NCBI GenBank assembly: GCA_036741355.1
Contig: DAINSK010000012.1
Coordinates: 1 to 64,000 of the forward strand
DNA length: 64,000 nt
Direction: 5' to 3'
From: JBBRGK01 sp036741355
GTDB taxonomy: Bacteria > Chloroflexota > Dehalococcoidia > CAUJGQ01
Shown: positions 16,309-23,998 of the stretch, piece after piece
Position numbering within the stretch: the first letter of the stretch is position 1
Layout of the letters: each line of letters opens with the position of its first letter
Made by a program: the position numbers and the translations under genes
The notes under the pieces: generated by a model
Databases searched by the model: none
What the model saw: the letters and a program-made list of their open reading frames with translations, nothing else
Told to the model about the DNA's origin: nothing

Positions 16309-17352
16309 CTAGGGGCGTCCGGAGTGCGGCTCGACCCCAGGCTCGGCTGGGGTAGCTTCGAGCGGCTGCTCGGGCGGGACGCGGTGTCGCCACGGAGTCA
16401 ACCTCACCTGACCAGCCCGTGCCAGGTACTGCATCGCCCGCACTGTGATGGCGACGAGCATGAAGAGGATCAGCATCGACAGCGCCAGATCCACCGCCGT
16501 GATGCCGGGCACCCCGGTGCCCAGCAGGATGGCGCGGATGCCCCAGACGCCGAGCACCAGGGCTCCGGAATTGAGGACCAACTGATCAAAGGGCCGCAGG
16601 AACACCGCGTACGCTGCTGCCGCTGCAACGAGCACCACCAGCAGGACGGTCAGCACCTTGAGGTAGAGGGGACGTTCGAAGGTCAGGTCTTCGACGTAGA
16701 GATACTGGTACGGCGAGGCGTTGGGCCGCACGCTCGCCGGGTCTACTGTTAGAGGCTGGTCCATATCCAGCCGCGCCACGTGGGTGCGCAGTGTGAGAAA
16801 GAGGTGGCCGGCCGCGTCCTGCGGCGTAAGGATTTGCGTGCTCTTATCGCTGAAGACCCGCACCATGACCACCCCCAGCCGCAACCGGTATCTGTCGAAC
16901 GGATACAATATCGAGCTGCCGGAAACCGGCAGCTTGATATCCGCCGACGATTCCACGGCATCGGGCGGGTAGGTCACACTCTGTGCCGGGGGCAGACCGT
17001 CCTCCTGCCGCGCGTTTAGGAGAGGCACCGAGACAAAGAGGAACTTGGCGTCATGGTCGCAGGTGGGATTGCAAATGTGGGCACCGGAAACCTGGATGGT
17101 CGCCTGTCCGGCCCACTCATCCAGCCCGGTCACCCGCAGGCGCAGGCGATTGTAGGTCGCGGCGTGGGCCGTTCCCGAAGGCGTTATGCTATACCGCAGA
17201 TCCGACTGGGCTTGGGCGAAGTCGCCAACGGCGCTGCCGATGGCCAGCGGAAGGACCGCCGCGATGACCACGAGCAGTATGCCGATCACTGTGAATCCAA
17301 TCCGAGGGCGCAGGAGTTGCCACGTCGAGGCAACCGCGTTTGGCTCGGCCAT
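16309..17352 (-). CDS. Membrane protein with a large extracytoplasmic domain
   Basis: 347 residues from ATG 17352 (GGGAGGG upstream). One N-terminal helix (IGFTVIGILLVVIAAVLPLAIG), about 220 residues of beta-rich sequence containing a disulfide-capable CNPTCDHD segment and FDRYRLRLGVV, then three helices between about 240 and 315, and a proline-rich cytoplasmic tail. The topology resembles DUF4436-type membrane proteins, which I offer only as a possibility. Function unknown. Confidence 0.6.
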   Translation of the reverse strand: MAEPNAVASTWQLLRPRIGFTVIGILLVVIAAVLPLAIGSAVGDFAQAQSDLRYSITPSGTAHAATYNRLRLRVTGLDEWAGQATIQVSGAHICNPTCDHDAKFLFVSVPLLNARQEDGLPPAQSVTYPPDAVESSADIKLPVSGSSILYPFDRYRLRLGVVMVRVFSDKSTQILTPQDAAGHLFLTLRTHVARLDMDQPLTVDPASVRPNASPYQYLYVEDLTFERPLYLKVLTVLLVVLVAAAAAYAVFLRPFDQLVLNSGALVLGVWGIRAILLGTGVPGITAVDLALSMLILFMLVAITVRAMQYLARAGQVRLTPWRHRVPPEQPLEATPAEPGVEPHSGRP

Positions 17353-17502
17353 TGTCCCTCCCGACCACACTTCAGGCCGCTCGCCTCGAATGCCAGTGTC
17401 GCCCGCCGTGAGAATCCCAACGGAACTCAAACGCTGCGCGGCGTCCACCTCAAAGCTCAATCCGGCTGCCGCCACCGCGCCGTGATCTGCCGCTTAGCCC
17501 GG

Positions 17503-18087
17503 TCAGGGGAGCTTGTTCACCTGCGTTCCCGCAAGCGCACCGAGCGTCACTCCATCGGCGTCTCCCGGAGTGGCATAGATCACGATGCCGTAAATGTTGC
17601 CCTTGATGAATGAAGCGCCGACCACGTTCAGGCTGACTCCCTGTATGGAGCCCGAAAACACGGCCAATTGATCCGCGTCACCGATACCCGCCGAGCCGCC
17701 CAGTGTGAAGCCGCTGACGTTATCGAACACGCCCTGGGCATACGTCGACAGGATCTGTCCGCTGAGCGTGTTATTCCGTTGGCTGTCGTTTAGACCCGAC
17801 CCATCGGCGTTCGCGAACAGGGCCACGATGATAATGCCATTATTCGACTTGAACGTCCGGTCCGCTTCCACGCCCGAGCCCGAGGAGGTGACGCTGGTGT
17901 TCACGTCCGCCGAATCAGTGACCTTATCAGAGCCAACCGCGCTCAGCGCCGAATTGACGTCAGACGGGTTGAGCACCAGCGCTGCCAGCGAGTCGGTCGA
18001 GTACGGTGTTTGCGCCGTAGCGTGTCCGACAACCAGCAGCGAGCTCAAGCACAGGAGCAGTGCAACGCCAAACCATTTTTTAGACAT
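17503..18087 (-). CDS. Secreted protein of unknown function
   Basis: 194 residues. ATG 18087 follows AAAGGA. A classic signal peptide (KK, then WFGVALLLCLSSLLVVGHATA, cut before QTPYS) is followed by a Ser/Asp/Asn-rich globular domain with no cysteine. The repeated hydrophobic-Gly pattern (GIIIVALFANADGSG, FTLGGSAGIGDAD, KGNIYGIVIYATPGDADG) looks like a ligand-binding or surface protein fold, but I recognise no family. Single gene between two unknown genes. Confidence 0.6.
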   Translation of the reverse strand: MSKKWFGVALLLCLSSLLVVGHATAQTPYSTDSLAALVLNPSDVNSALSAVGSDKVTDSADVNTSVTSSGSGVEADRTFKSNNGIIIVALFANADGSGLNDSQRNNTLSGQILSTYAQGVFDNVSGFTLGGSAGIGDADQLAVFSGSIQGVSLNVVGASFIKGNIYGIVIYATPGDADGVTLGALAGTQVNKLP

Positions 18088-18241
18088 GCAGGGTTCCTTT
18101 CGTGTGAGAGGTTGGTCACAGGCCAGCATACGTGCGCTTTACGAATAGGGAAACGGACAAACATCCCCGCGCGCTCTGAGCGTCGGTAGCGTGCCAGCGC
18201 CAGGTCAATTAGCGGTCCCGCAAACTCAGGTGAAAGCCGCT

Positions 18242-18814
18242 CTAGCTCTCCGGCCCGCGCGTCGGGTCCTGAATGTACTCGCCTAACCGCAACGATCGCA
18301 TCGCCTCGTCGAAGACGGGGAGGACGCGTGTCGCGTCTTCGGGCCAGTAATCGAGCGTGACCAGGACTTGCACGTCGTCTCGACGCGCCAGCGAGGTGCG
18401 AGAACGGGCCTCCCGGTTTTCGTTCGGTTCGACGAACCGCGTCTCGATCCAGGCCAGTTCCAGGTAGCGGCGCTGCTCGTGAACGATGAGGCTCTTGCCG
18501 AGCACCTCGTTCTCGTCCGGCCCGCTCATCGCCTGCTCCAGCATCTCCGTCAGCGGCAGCTTGGACCAGTCGATTCCGGGCGGCAGGTACATGTGGGTGA
18601 CTTGCAGCCGGCAGTCGTCGTCCGGCTCCGGGCGATCCGTGAGCTTGACCGTCGTCAGTCCGGTGGTCTCATTAGTGTCCATCGTCATGACCCAGGCCCC
18701 GGGGAAGTCGAAGCGCACGGCCCCGCGGTCGATCACCAGGATCTGGTTGCCCGGCTTCGCCTTCCAGCCATGATTCTTGCGCATCCGGAGCTTTCGCTTC
18801 TTCCACTTCGGCAC
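18242..18814 (-). CDS. Conserved hypothetical protein
   Basis: 190 residues from GTG 18814, which has GGAGGT seven bases upstream. The N-terminus is very basic (PKWKKRKLRMRKNHGWKAK), followed by a beta-rich soluble domain (ILVIDRGAVRFDFPGAWVM, then LQVTHMYLPPGIDW) and a C-terminus with VLVTLDYWPEDA. No membrane helix or known catalytic motif. The frame extends to 18907 without a better ribosome site. Not recognised. Confidence 0.55.
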   Translation of the reverse strand: MPKWKKRKLRMRKNHGWKAKPGNQILVIDRGAVRFDFPGAWVMTMDTNETTGLTTVKLTDRPEPDDDCRLQVTHMYLPPGIDWSKLPLTEMLEQAMSGPDENEVLGKSLIVHEQRRYLELAWIETRFVEPNENREARSRTSLARRDDVQVLVTLDYWPEDATRVLPVFDEAMRSLRLGEYIQDPTRGPES

Positions 18815-18997
18815 CGCAATGACCTCCGTTTCAGCGCGCAATATGTCGTCAAAGCGAGGATACGTTGGCGGCGCGCGGCGCGCGACCATCCGTCCAGTCG
18901 TCTGCAACTCTGACCTTGCTTGTGGCGGTCACGGCGCCGGCGGCTGATCTCGCGTAGGATCACCCGGGATCCTTCAAGCTATCGGAGAGGTCGTGCA

Positions 18998-19909
18998 ATG
19001 AAGCAGGTCATCCCGTTCTCAGGCAACCCGTTGGATCGAGCATCCAATCTGCGTCGCAATGACGCCTGGCTGGAGGAGCAGATCGGCGCCGCGGGTAGCC
19101 GCTTTCTCCCCTTCTGGCAGTTGAATGTGCTTTCGAGTGAAGCGGAGGAGCCGGGGCTGCACTGGCTCGATGCCAGCGTCCTGGCGCACCTGGAGGACGG
19201 TGCAGCACCGCTTCTGCTCGGTCTTCGCGACGGCGCCGCCCACTTTGCTGTCGACCTGTCTTCAATGGTCGACCCGGTGACCACAATCGGCATAGAGCAG
19301 GCGTCATTCAACGACGCGCGCAGGCTCGCCACCAACCTGCCGGCAGGTGACGCCGGTATTCTCGCCCAGGCTCGCGCCCTGATCGAGTGGCACAGGCGCA
19401 ACCGCTTTTGCGGCAGTTGCGGTTCGCCGACGACCGCGTCCGGAGGCGGCTCCGTGCGCAAGTGCGTGAGTTGCGCCGCCGAGCACTTTCCGGGGCCGCA
19501 CGCCGTGGTCATCATGGTGGTATGGCGCGGCGATCGGTGCCTGCTCGGGCGGGGGCGGGGCTGGGCAGCGCCGCGCTTCTCCGCGCTGGCCGGCTTCATG
19601 GACCACGGGGAAACGATCGAAGAGGCCGTGGCGCGCGAGGTGTCGGAAGAGGCCGGGCTGGAAGTGGACGCAGTCGTCTACCATTCGTCGCAGCCCTGGC
19701 CGTTTCCAATGTCGATCATGATCGGCTGCTTCGCGCACGTCACCGGTGAAGCGCTGACCGTGGATCCCGAGGAGCTGGAGGAGGCGCGCTGGTTCTCACG
19801 CGATCAGATCCGACAGGCTTTCGACTCACCCGACTCCGTCGACTTCGGCGTTCCAGGCGAGATAGCCATCGCCCACCACCTGATCAAGGCCTGGTGCGAA
19901 CAGGGATGA
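18998..19909 (+). CDS. nudC: NAD+ diphosphatase NudC
   Basis: Cleaves NAD(H) to NMN and AMP and can remove NAD caps from RNA. 303 residues: an N-terminal domain, a zinc ribbon (CGSCGSPT and CVSCAAEH), and a C-terminal Nudix domain whose box GFMDHGETIEEAVAREVSEEAGLEV fits GX5EX7REUXEEXGU, followed by SQPWPFP, the signature of NADH pyrophosphatases. ATG 18998 has GGAGAGG about eight bases upstream. Single gene. Confidence 0.93.
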   Translation: MKQVIPFSGNPLDRASNLRRNDAWLEEQIGAAGSRFLPFWQLNVLSSEAEEPGLHWLDASVLAHLEDGAAPLLLGLRDGAAHFAVDLSSMVDPVTTIGIEQASFNDARRLATNLPAGDAGILAQARALIEWHRRNRFCGSCGSPTTASGGGSVRKCVSCAAEHFPGPHAVVIMVVWRGDRCLLGRGRGWAAPRFSALAGFMDHGETIEEAVAREVSEEAGLEVDAVVYHSSQPWPFPMSIMIGCFAHVTGEALTVDPEELEEARWFSRDQIRQAFDSPDSVDFGVPGEIAIAHHLIKAWCEQG

Positions 19910-20012
19910 GTTCTACGGGCTACCCCTCGCGGACCCAGACGCCGCCGTTGTTGGAGTCATGACCGAGAGAGCTCATACCGGGCCCCATTCAACTGACGTG
20001 AGGAAGGCTGCA

Positions 20013-20462
20013 ATGTTGTGGTACGGACGAGGATTGGGGAGGTGCGCTGTGGCATCGTCACCGGTCCTGGTGATCGTGCTGCTACTAGCCGGCTGCGGAA
20101 CCGGTTTTAAAGCCCGCAACAATGGATCGCGCGCGACTTCATCCCCCACGCAGGAGGTCGGTGCGCCGGTCGATTTCCGGTTCCTCGGCCTGACCGAGGA
20201 TCGGACGCACATGCACTACACCATCAGCGTAAACACCAGCAGGCCGATCGCGGAGGTGGACATCGCGGTCTGGGAAGACGACATGCCCGCCCTGGTCGGA
20301 ACCTACGTTTGGAAGAATGTGGTCGGGTTTTTACGTCAACCGATAGAGGCCGGCAAGACCTATGATGCGCTGGACATCATCTATCCCAACGCCAGGCTGA
20401 CAGATGCCGTGCTTCAGGCAGTCCTGTTCAAGGACGGCGGCGTCTGGCGGCCGCCGAAGTAA
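20013..20462 (+). CDS. Lipoprotein of unknown function
   Basis: 149 residues from ATG 20013 (GAGGAAGG upstream). The signal peptide ends in LLAGC, a lipobox, so it is probably anchored to the outer face of the membrane. The mature part is a small beta-rich domain (FRFLGLTEDRTHMHYTISVN, then YDALDIIYPNARL) without cysteine. No family recognised. Convergent with the DCC-like gene, 21 bases apart. Confidence 0.6.
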   Translation: MLWYGRGLGRCAVASSPVLVIVLLLAGCGTGFKARNNGSRATSSPTQEVGAPVDFRFLGLTEDRTHMHYTISVNTSRPIAEVDIAVWEDDMPALVGTYVWKNVVGFLRQPIEAGKTYDALDIIYPNARLTDAVLQAVLFKDGGVWRPPK

Positions 20463-20483
20463 TTCGCCGTGACTGACATGACT

Positions 20484-20843
20484 TCAATGCCGCAAGAAGA
20501 AGCGGGCAATGAAGGGGCGATTGGCCGCGACGATACGGTAACTCAATTCGACTGCCCAGATGAACGGCGGCAGGAAGAGGATCCGCGCCGCCGTGTGCCA
20601 CCCGATCTGGTCCATCACAAAGACGCTGGCCCGACCGGCGCGCAGCACCGTACCGTCTGCTTTCACCACGTGCACGGCCCGCTCGCAGGCGTAGTAGAGC
20701 GCGGGCGTCATCGGCGGCGATGGCGCTTCCTGGTACGGCACAATCTGCAGCTTATGCGCGGTATCTTTCCGCCTGACCCAGGCGGCGATCTCACGTCAGG
20801 AGTCTCAGCCGCCGTCCCACAGCACCCATGATCTATCGTCCAT
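20484..20843 (-). CDS. DCC-family thiol-disulfide oxidoreductase, candidate selenoprotein (UxxU)
   Basis: Reading through two in-frame TGA codons (20805-20807 and 20796-20798), ATG 20843 to 20484 gives 119 residues starting WVLWDGG-U-DS-U-REIAAWV and ending YRIVAANRPFIARFF. This is the DCC (DUF393) family, whose start is normally DGxCxxC and whose end carries YR.VA.NR. Both TGAs fall exactly on the two cysteines and nothing else is disrupted. Downstream of the second TGA a perfect 6-bp hairpin with loop GGGTC (20769-20785) fits a bacterial SECIS element. TGA is used as an ordinary stop in many genes here, so this would be selenocysteine, not a changed code. Without read-through only 12 residues would be made from this ATG. 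Confidence 0.8.
20769..20785 (-). promoter_or_regulatory. SECIS-like hairpin in the DCC gene
   Basis: CCGCCT pairs with AGGCGG around loop GGGTC. The loop starts 16 nt after the second TGA and 25 nt after the first. The bacterial SECIS model expects a loop with G in its first two positions 16-37 nt from the UGA, so both codons fall in range. Confidence 0.6.
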
Positions 20844-20907
20844 GTCGGCAGAATACGCTGTCATACGCTCGGACGCGTCGGCCGGTACATTGTCATATAC
20901 TGTGGCC
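20844..20907. promoter_or_regulatory. Divergent promoter region between the two selenoprotein candidates
   Basis: 64 bases between divergent starts. Plus strand: TATACT at 20896-20901, six bases before ATG 20908. Minus strand: TATTCT six bases before ATG 20843. Both would place transcription at or next to the start codon, so leaderless mRNAs are possible. The heptamer TGTCATA occurs twice (near 20859 and 20891) and might be an operator. No good -35 on either side. Confidence 0.4.
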
Positions 20908-21540
20908 ATGCAAGAGGCAAACGCCACACAACAGCCTATCTCGTTGCTGGTCTTTTCCGACTTCATCTGACCGTGGTGTTACATCGGCCTCGTCGAGGTC
21001 GAGCGACTCCAGCAGGTCTACGATCTGGACGTCCAGTTCGCCCCCTTCTTCCTCGACCCGTCTATGCCGCCGGAAGGCAAGCCGCGCCGGCAGATGACGA
21101 AGCCCGGCGACCCGCCCACGGCCATGGAGCAGCGGGCATCGGAGTTGGGCATCACGTTTACGCGCGGCCGCACCTGGACCTCGAACTCGCACCTGGCGCT
21201 CGAGGCGGCTGAGTTTGCCGGCGAACACGGAGATCCGCAGCGCTTCCAACGCGCGATGTTCAAGGCCTACTTCGAAGACCTCGACGACATCGGCGAAGTC
21301 GACACCATCGTTCGTGTCGGCACAGAGGCTGGTTTGTCCGCGGCGGAACTGCGCGAGGCGCTGGTCTCAGGGCAGTACCGTAATGAAGTGGATAACGGAA
21401 TTCGATGGTCCCAGGAGGTGGGCGTGACGGCCGTTCCGACCTTCGTGCTGGGCGGCGAGCACGGTATCGTCGGCGCCCAGGAACCGGCAGTCTTCGAGGA
21501 TTTGCTGCTGCGCAAGTTCGGACAGACTCCCAAGCGGTGA
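20908..21540 (+). CDS. FrnE/DsbA-family thioredoxin-fold protein, candidate selenoprotein (UPWC)
   Basis: Reading through TGA 20968-20970, ATG 20908 to 21540 gives 210 residues with SLLVFSDFI-U-PWCYIGL, where this family normally has D-C-PWC-IG. The rest is intact: a helical insert with TSNSHLALEAAEFA, AYFEDLDDIGEVDTI, and the cis-proline loop VTAVPTFVLGG. FrnE-like proteins are DsbA-fold oxidoreductases in the cytoplasm; no signal peptide is visible. The single TGA falls exactly on the first active-site cysteine, and a hairpin with G-initial loop lies 21 nt downstream. The next ATG, at 21064, would give a protein without an active site. Confidence 0.82.
20984..21002 (+). promoter_or_regulatory. 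SECIS-like hairpin in the FrnE/DsbA-like gene
   Basis: TCGGCCTC pairs with GAGGTCGA (8 bp, one G-T pair) around loop GTC. The loop begins 21 nt after TGA 20968-20970 and has G first, within the bacterial SECIS model. Confidence 0.6.
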
Positions 21541-21614
21541 TTGCCCGCGGGAACGGTAGCTGATGCGACGCCACGATCTAGCCGGAACAACAACCTATCT
21601 GACTTCGTTGAAAC

Positions 21615-22634
21615 CTATTCACGTGACTGCCGCGACAGGTCGAGCTTGAACAAGCGGACGGCGTTACCGCCTTGCAGGCTTTTGTTCTGCTCGTCGTCAA
21701 GGCCGAGGACGCGAACAGTGTCAAGCGGCCGGCTATCACCCATGTCAAACGGGTAGTCGGTGCCCACCATCACACGATCGCTGCCGAACGTCTTCACCAG
21801 GAACGCCAGGGACTCCGACGAGTGCGTGATCGTGTCAAAGTAGAACCGGCGCACGTATTCCATCGGCGCGCGGTCGAGCAAACGCTTCGGCTCGGGGCGC
21901 ACTTCCCAGCCATGCTGCCAGCGCCCACAAATGTAGGGTGTCGCTCCCCCGCCGTGCGCGAGGTAGACGTTTAGCGCAGGCAACCGCTTCAGCACACCGC
22001 CAAACACGAGGCTCGCGGCCGCGATGGTCGTGTCAGTGGGGTTGCCAAGCAAGTTTGACAGGTAGTACTCGCGCAAACGGTCGCCGGCGGCAACGTTGCT
22101 CGGATGGATGAAGATCGGCACCCCTAGCTGTTCCACGCGTTCGAAGAACGGAAACAGTCGCAGGGAATCCAGGTTCTCGCCATTGACGTTGCTGCAGATC
22201 TCGACGCCGCGCATGCCGAGCCGGTTGACGGCATGATCGAGCTCCGCGATCGCCCGATCCGTGTCCTGTAATGGCACTGCGGCCAGTGCAATGAACCGGT
22301 CGGGATGCGCTCGCACTACCGCCGCGAAACTCTCGTTCAAGCGCCGGTGCATCGCCGCCGCTTGCGCCGCCTCGAGCGGATACAGAAACAGGAACGGAGG
22401 CGCCGATACCGCCTGCACATCTACACCCGCCGCATCCATGTCACGCAGCCGACGTTCGACGCTCCACAGGTCTTCTGCCTGACAGGCTGCATTTGGCCGC
22501 CCGTCCGCAAACGCGACCTCCTTACCATTGGCATCGAGCGCAAAACGCACGCCGTATTCACGACCGTCGGGACCGTTGGCGTGCAGATCTTTGCAGTCTT
22601 CCGGAACCAGGTGACAGTGGACGTCGATGTTCAT
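21615..22634 (-). CDS. Amidohydrolase-2 family protein (ACMSD-like)
   Basis: 339 residues. It begins MNIDVHCHLVPED (metal-binding HxH), contains PIFIHPSN with the third histidine, NVYLAHGGGATPYI and the C-terminal GTDYPFDMGD carrying the catalytic aspartate. This is the TIM-barrel amidohydrolase family 2 that includes 2-amino-3-carboxymuconate-6-semialdehyde decarboxylase and related decarboxylases. The substrate cannot be told; no pathway partners sit beside it. ATG 22634. Confidence 0.85.
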   Translation of the reverse strand: MNIDVHCHLVPEDCKDLHANGPDGREYGVRFALDANGKEVAFADGRPNAACQAEDLWSVERRLRDMDAAGVDVQAVSAPPFLFLYPLEAAQAAAMHRRLNESFAAVVRAHPDRFIALAAVPLQDTDRAIAELDHAVNRLGMRGVEICSNVNGENLDSLRLFPFFERVEQLGVPIFIHPSNVAAGDRLREYYLSNLLGNPTDTTIAAASLVFGGVLKRLPALNVYLAHGGGATPYICGRWQHGWEVRPEPKRLLDRAPMEYVRRFYFDTITHSSESLAFLVKTFGSDRVMVGTDYPFDMGDSRPLDTVRVLGLDDEQNKSLQGGNAVRLFKLDLSRQSRE

Positions 22635-22670
22635 TAGCGATACCTCAACCAGCGAAGCTACCGCTCATTA

Positions 22671-23081
22671 TCAGTCTGGCAGCAATAGGAATGAACCCCT
22701 ATGCTGGGGCCGGATGGCACTAAAATGTCGGCGGTCGAGCGTGATGATGGTTTCGGCATTCAGCCGTTCGGCGAGTGCGACCACGGACGCATCGGTTCCA
22801 CCCAACGGAAAATCCCCGTAGTGTTCCACCAGGGCGGCAATCCGGGGCCAGTCCTCTGGAAACGGCGCTTCGACTGCAAGCTCAGCCAGCCCGGATAGGA
22901 ACCTGGACTCGACTCTGAAACCGAGGCGCCTGCCAACGAGATACGTGACTTCGGCCACCACGAGCGCCGGGACCACAAGATGGAGGTCGCCGCGCATCAG
23001 AACGGCAACAGAACGCTCGTGATCGTCGTCATCGGCGTCAACCGCCGCGTAGAGGGGACCGCTATCGACGATCGCCAGCAT
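22671..23081 (-). CDS. VapC-like PIN-domain toxin
   Basis: 136 residues from ATG 23081. PIN motifs are complete: AIVDSGPLYAAVD (first aspartate), VVAEVTYLV (glutamate), GGTDASVVALAERL and IITLDRRHF (C-terminal aspartates). PIN toxins are magnesium-dependent RNases acting on tRNA or rRNA. The start overlaps the antitoxin gene by 20 bases, the usual antitoxin-first arrangement. Unlike the pair at 15 kb it looks functional. Confidence 0.85.
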   Translation of the reverse strand: MLAIVDSGPLYAAVDADDDDHERSVAVLMRGDLHLVVPALVVAEVTYLVGRRLGFRVESRFLSGLAELAVEAPFPEDWPRIAALVEHYGDFPLGGTDASVVALAERLNAETIITLDRRHFSAIRPQHRGSFLLLPD

Positions 23082-23304
23082 CGCCCCACTCACGCGCCAG
23101 GATCGAATCCACGCTGCGCGCGGTGTCGTGGTGGCCGCTTCGGCCGAGCCCAATGAACGGTAACCGCTTCTGTTGTTCGGAATGCACCAGGTACGCCTGG
23201 AGCGCATCCCGTACAACGTGCGCGGCGGAAACGTCGCGACGGCGCCGCTCTTGCTCCACCAACGTATTCAGTTCGTCAGGAACGACTATAGTTATGCGCT
23301 TCAT
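23062..23304 (-). CDS. Ribbon-helix-helix antitoxin paired with the PIN toxin
   Basis: 80 residues from ATG 23304. KRITIVVPDELNTLVEQE followed by HVVRDALQAYL is the ribbon-helix-helix DNA-binding fold of CopG/VapB-type antitoxins. The C-terminal 35 residues (RLPFIGLGRSGHHDTARSVDSILAREWG) are the expected toxin-binding tail; the LAREWG ending is typical of this group. It would neutralise the PIN toxin and repress the pair. Confidence 0.8.
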   Translation of the reverse strand: MKRITIVVPDELNTLVEQERRRRDVSAAHVVRDALQAYLVHSEQQKRLPFIGLGRSGHHDTARSVDSILAREWGDAGDRR

Positions 23305-23519
23305 AACTGCAGCATAGCAGCGATCCGGTGCGGCTGCAAGAATCCACCGCTCGTTATTGGGCGCGATCGGCGGCACCGTCGCGGGCGCGGCTGACACGGA
23401 AGACGGTTATCATCCTGATTTCCCGGCCCTGGGCTGCCTCAGGCTACAATAGATGAGAACGATATCAGCGTAACCGGCCTTTTGCCCGGCGAGCTGGCGG
23501 AGCCGAGGGCTTCTTGGTC

Positions 23520-23963
23520 ATGTCCGACGCCACTTTCACGTTTGAATCGACCGGCAAATCGCCGGTCGTGGTCGCCCTGCTCCCCGATCTCATGGCGGCC
23601 ACACGCGTAGAAGCCGCCGGTCGGGCGCTGGGCTATGACGTGCGCGTTGTGGATTCTCTGAGCGGGCTGCGGTCCATGCTTGGGAGCGTTAGCCCGGCGG
23701 TGGTGGTGATGGACCTCGCCGACTCCGCGTTCCCACTCCACAAGACGCTCTCGTCGCTTCCCCCAATTGACGGCCGGATGCCGAGCATACTTGCCTTCTT
23801 CCCACACGTTATGGCCGATCTCGGGCGCGCGGCGCGTGCCGCCGGCTGCACGGTCGTGGTACCGCGCTCCCAGTTCATGCAGGACCTCCCGGCTCTCCTG
23901 CGGCAGGCTGTCGAAGGTTCCAGAGCCGATTCCGCACGGAAGGGCCCCGAACGCGGATCCTGA
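23520..23963 (+). CDS. Receiver-like (REC) domain protein
   Basis: 147 residues. Alternating strand-helix pattern of a response regulator receiver: VVVALLPDLMAATRVEAAGRALGYDVRVV, AVVVMDLADSAFPLH and SILAFFPHVMADLGRAARAAGCTVVVPRSQFM. The aspartate after VVVM could be the phosphoacceptor, but the acidic pair normally at the first strand end is reduced to one Asp, and no output domain follows, so it may be a pseudo-receiver. ATG 23520. It lies 35 bases before gatB and may share its transcript; a TACAAT box is at 23445-23450. Confidence 0.55.
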   Translation: MSDATFTFESTGKSPVVVALLPDLMAATRVEAAGRALGYDVRVVDSLSGLRSMLGSVSPAVVVMDLADSAFPLHKTLSSLPPIDGRMPSILAFFPHVMADLGRAARAAGCTVVVPRSQFMQDLPALLRQAVEGSRADSARKGPERGS

Positions 23964-23998
23964 ACAAGCGTTCGTTCATAAGGAGAATTGGAAAGGTT

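Noticed and set aside
20484..21540. Global reassignment of TGA to an amino acid
   Set aside because: TGA ends many ordinary genes here (fabZ, recX neighbour genes, pyrR, carB, rlmN and others), with sensible protein ends, so TGA is a stop in general.
20484..21540. The two redox genes as ordinary pseudogenes
   Set aside because: All three stops fall on active-site cysteines and no frameshift or other stop occurs in either gene.
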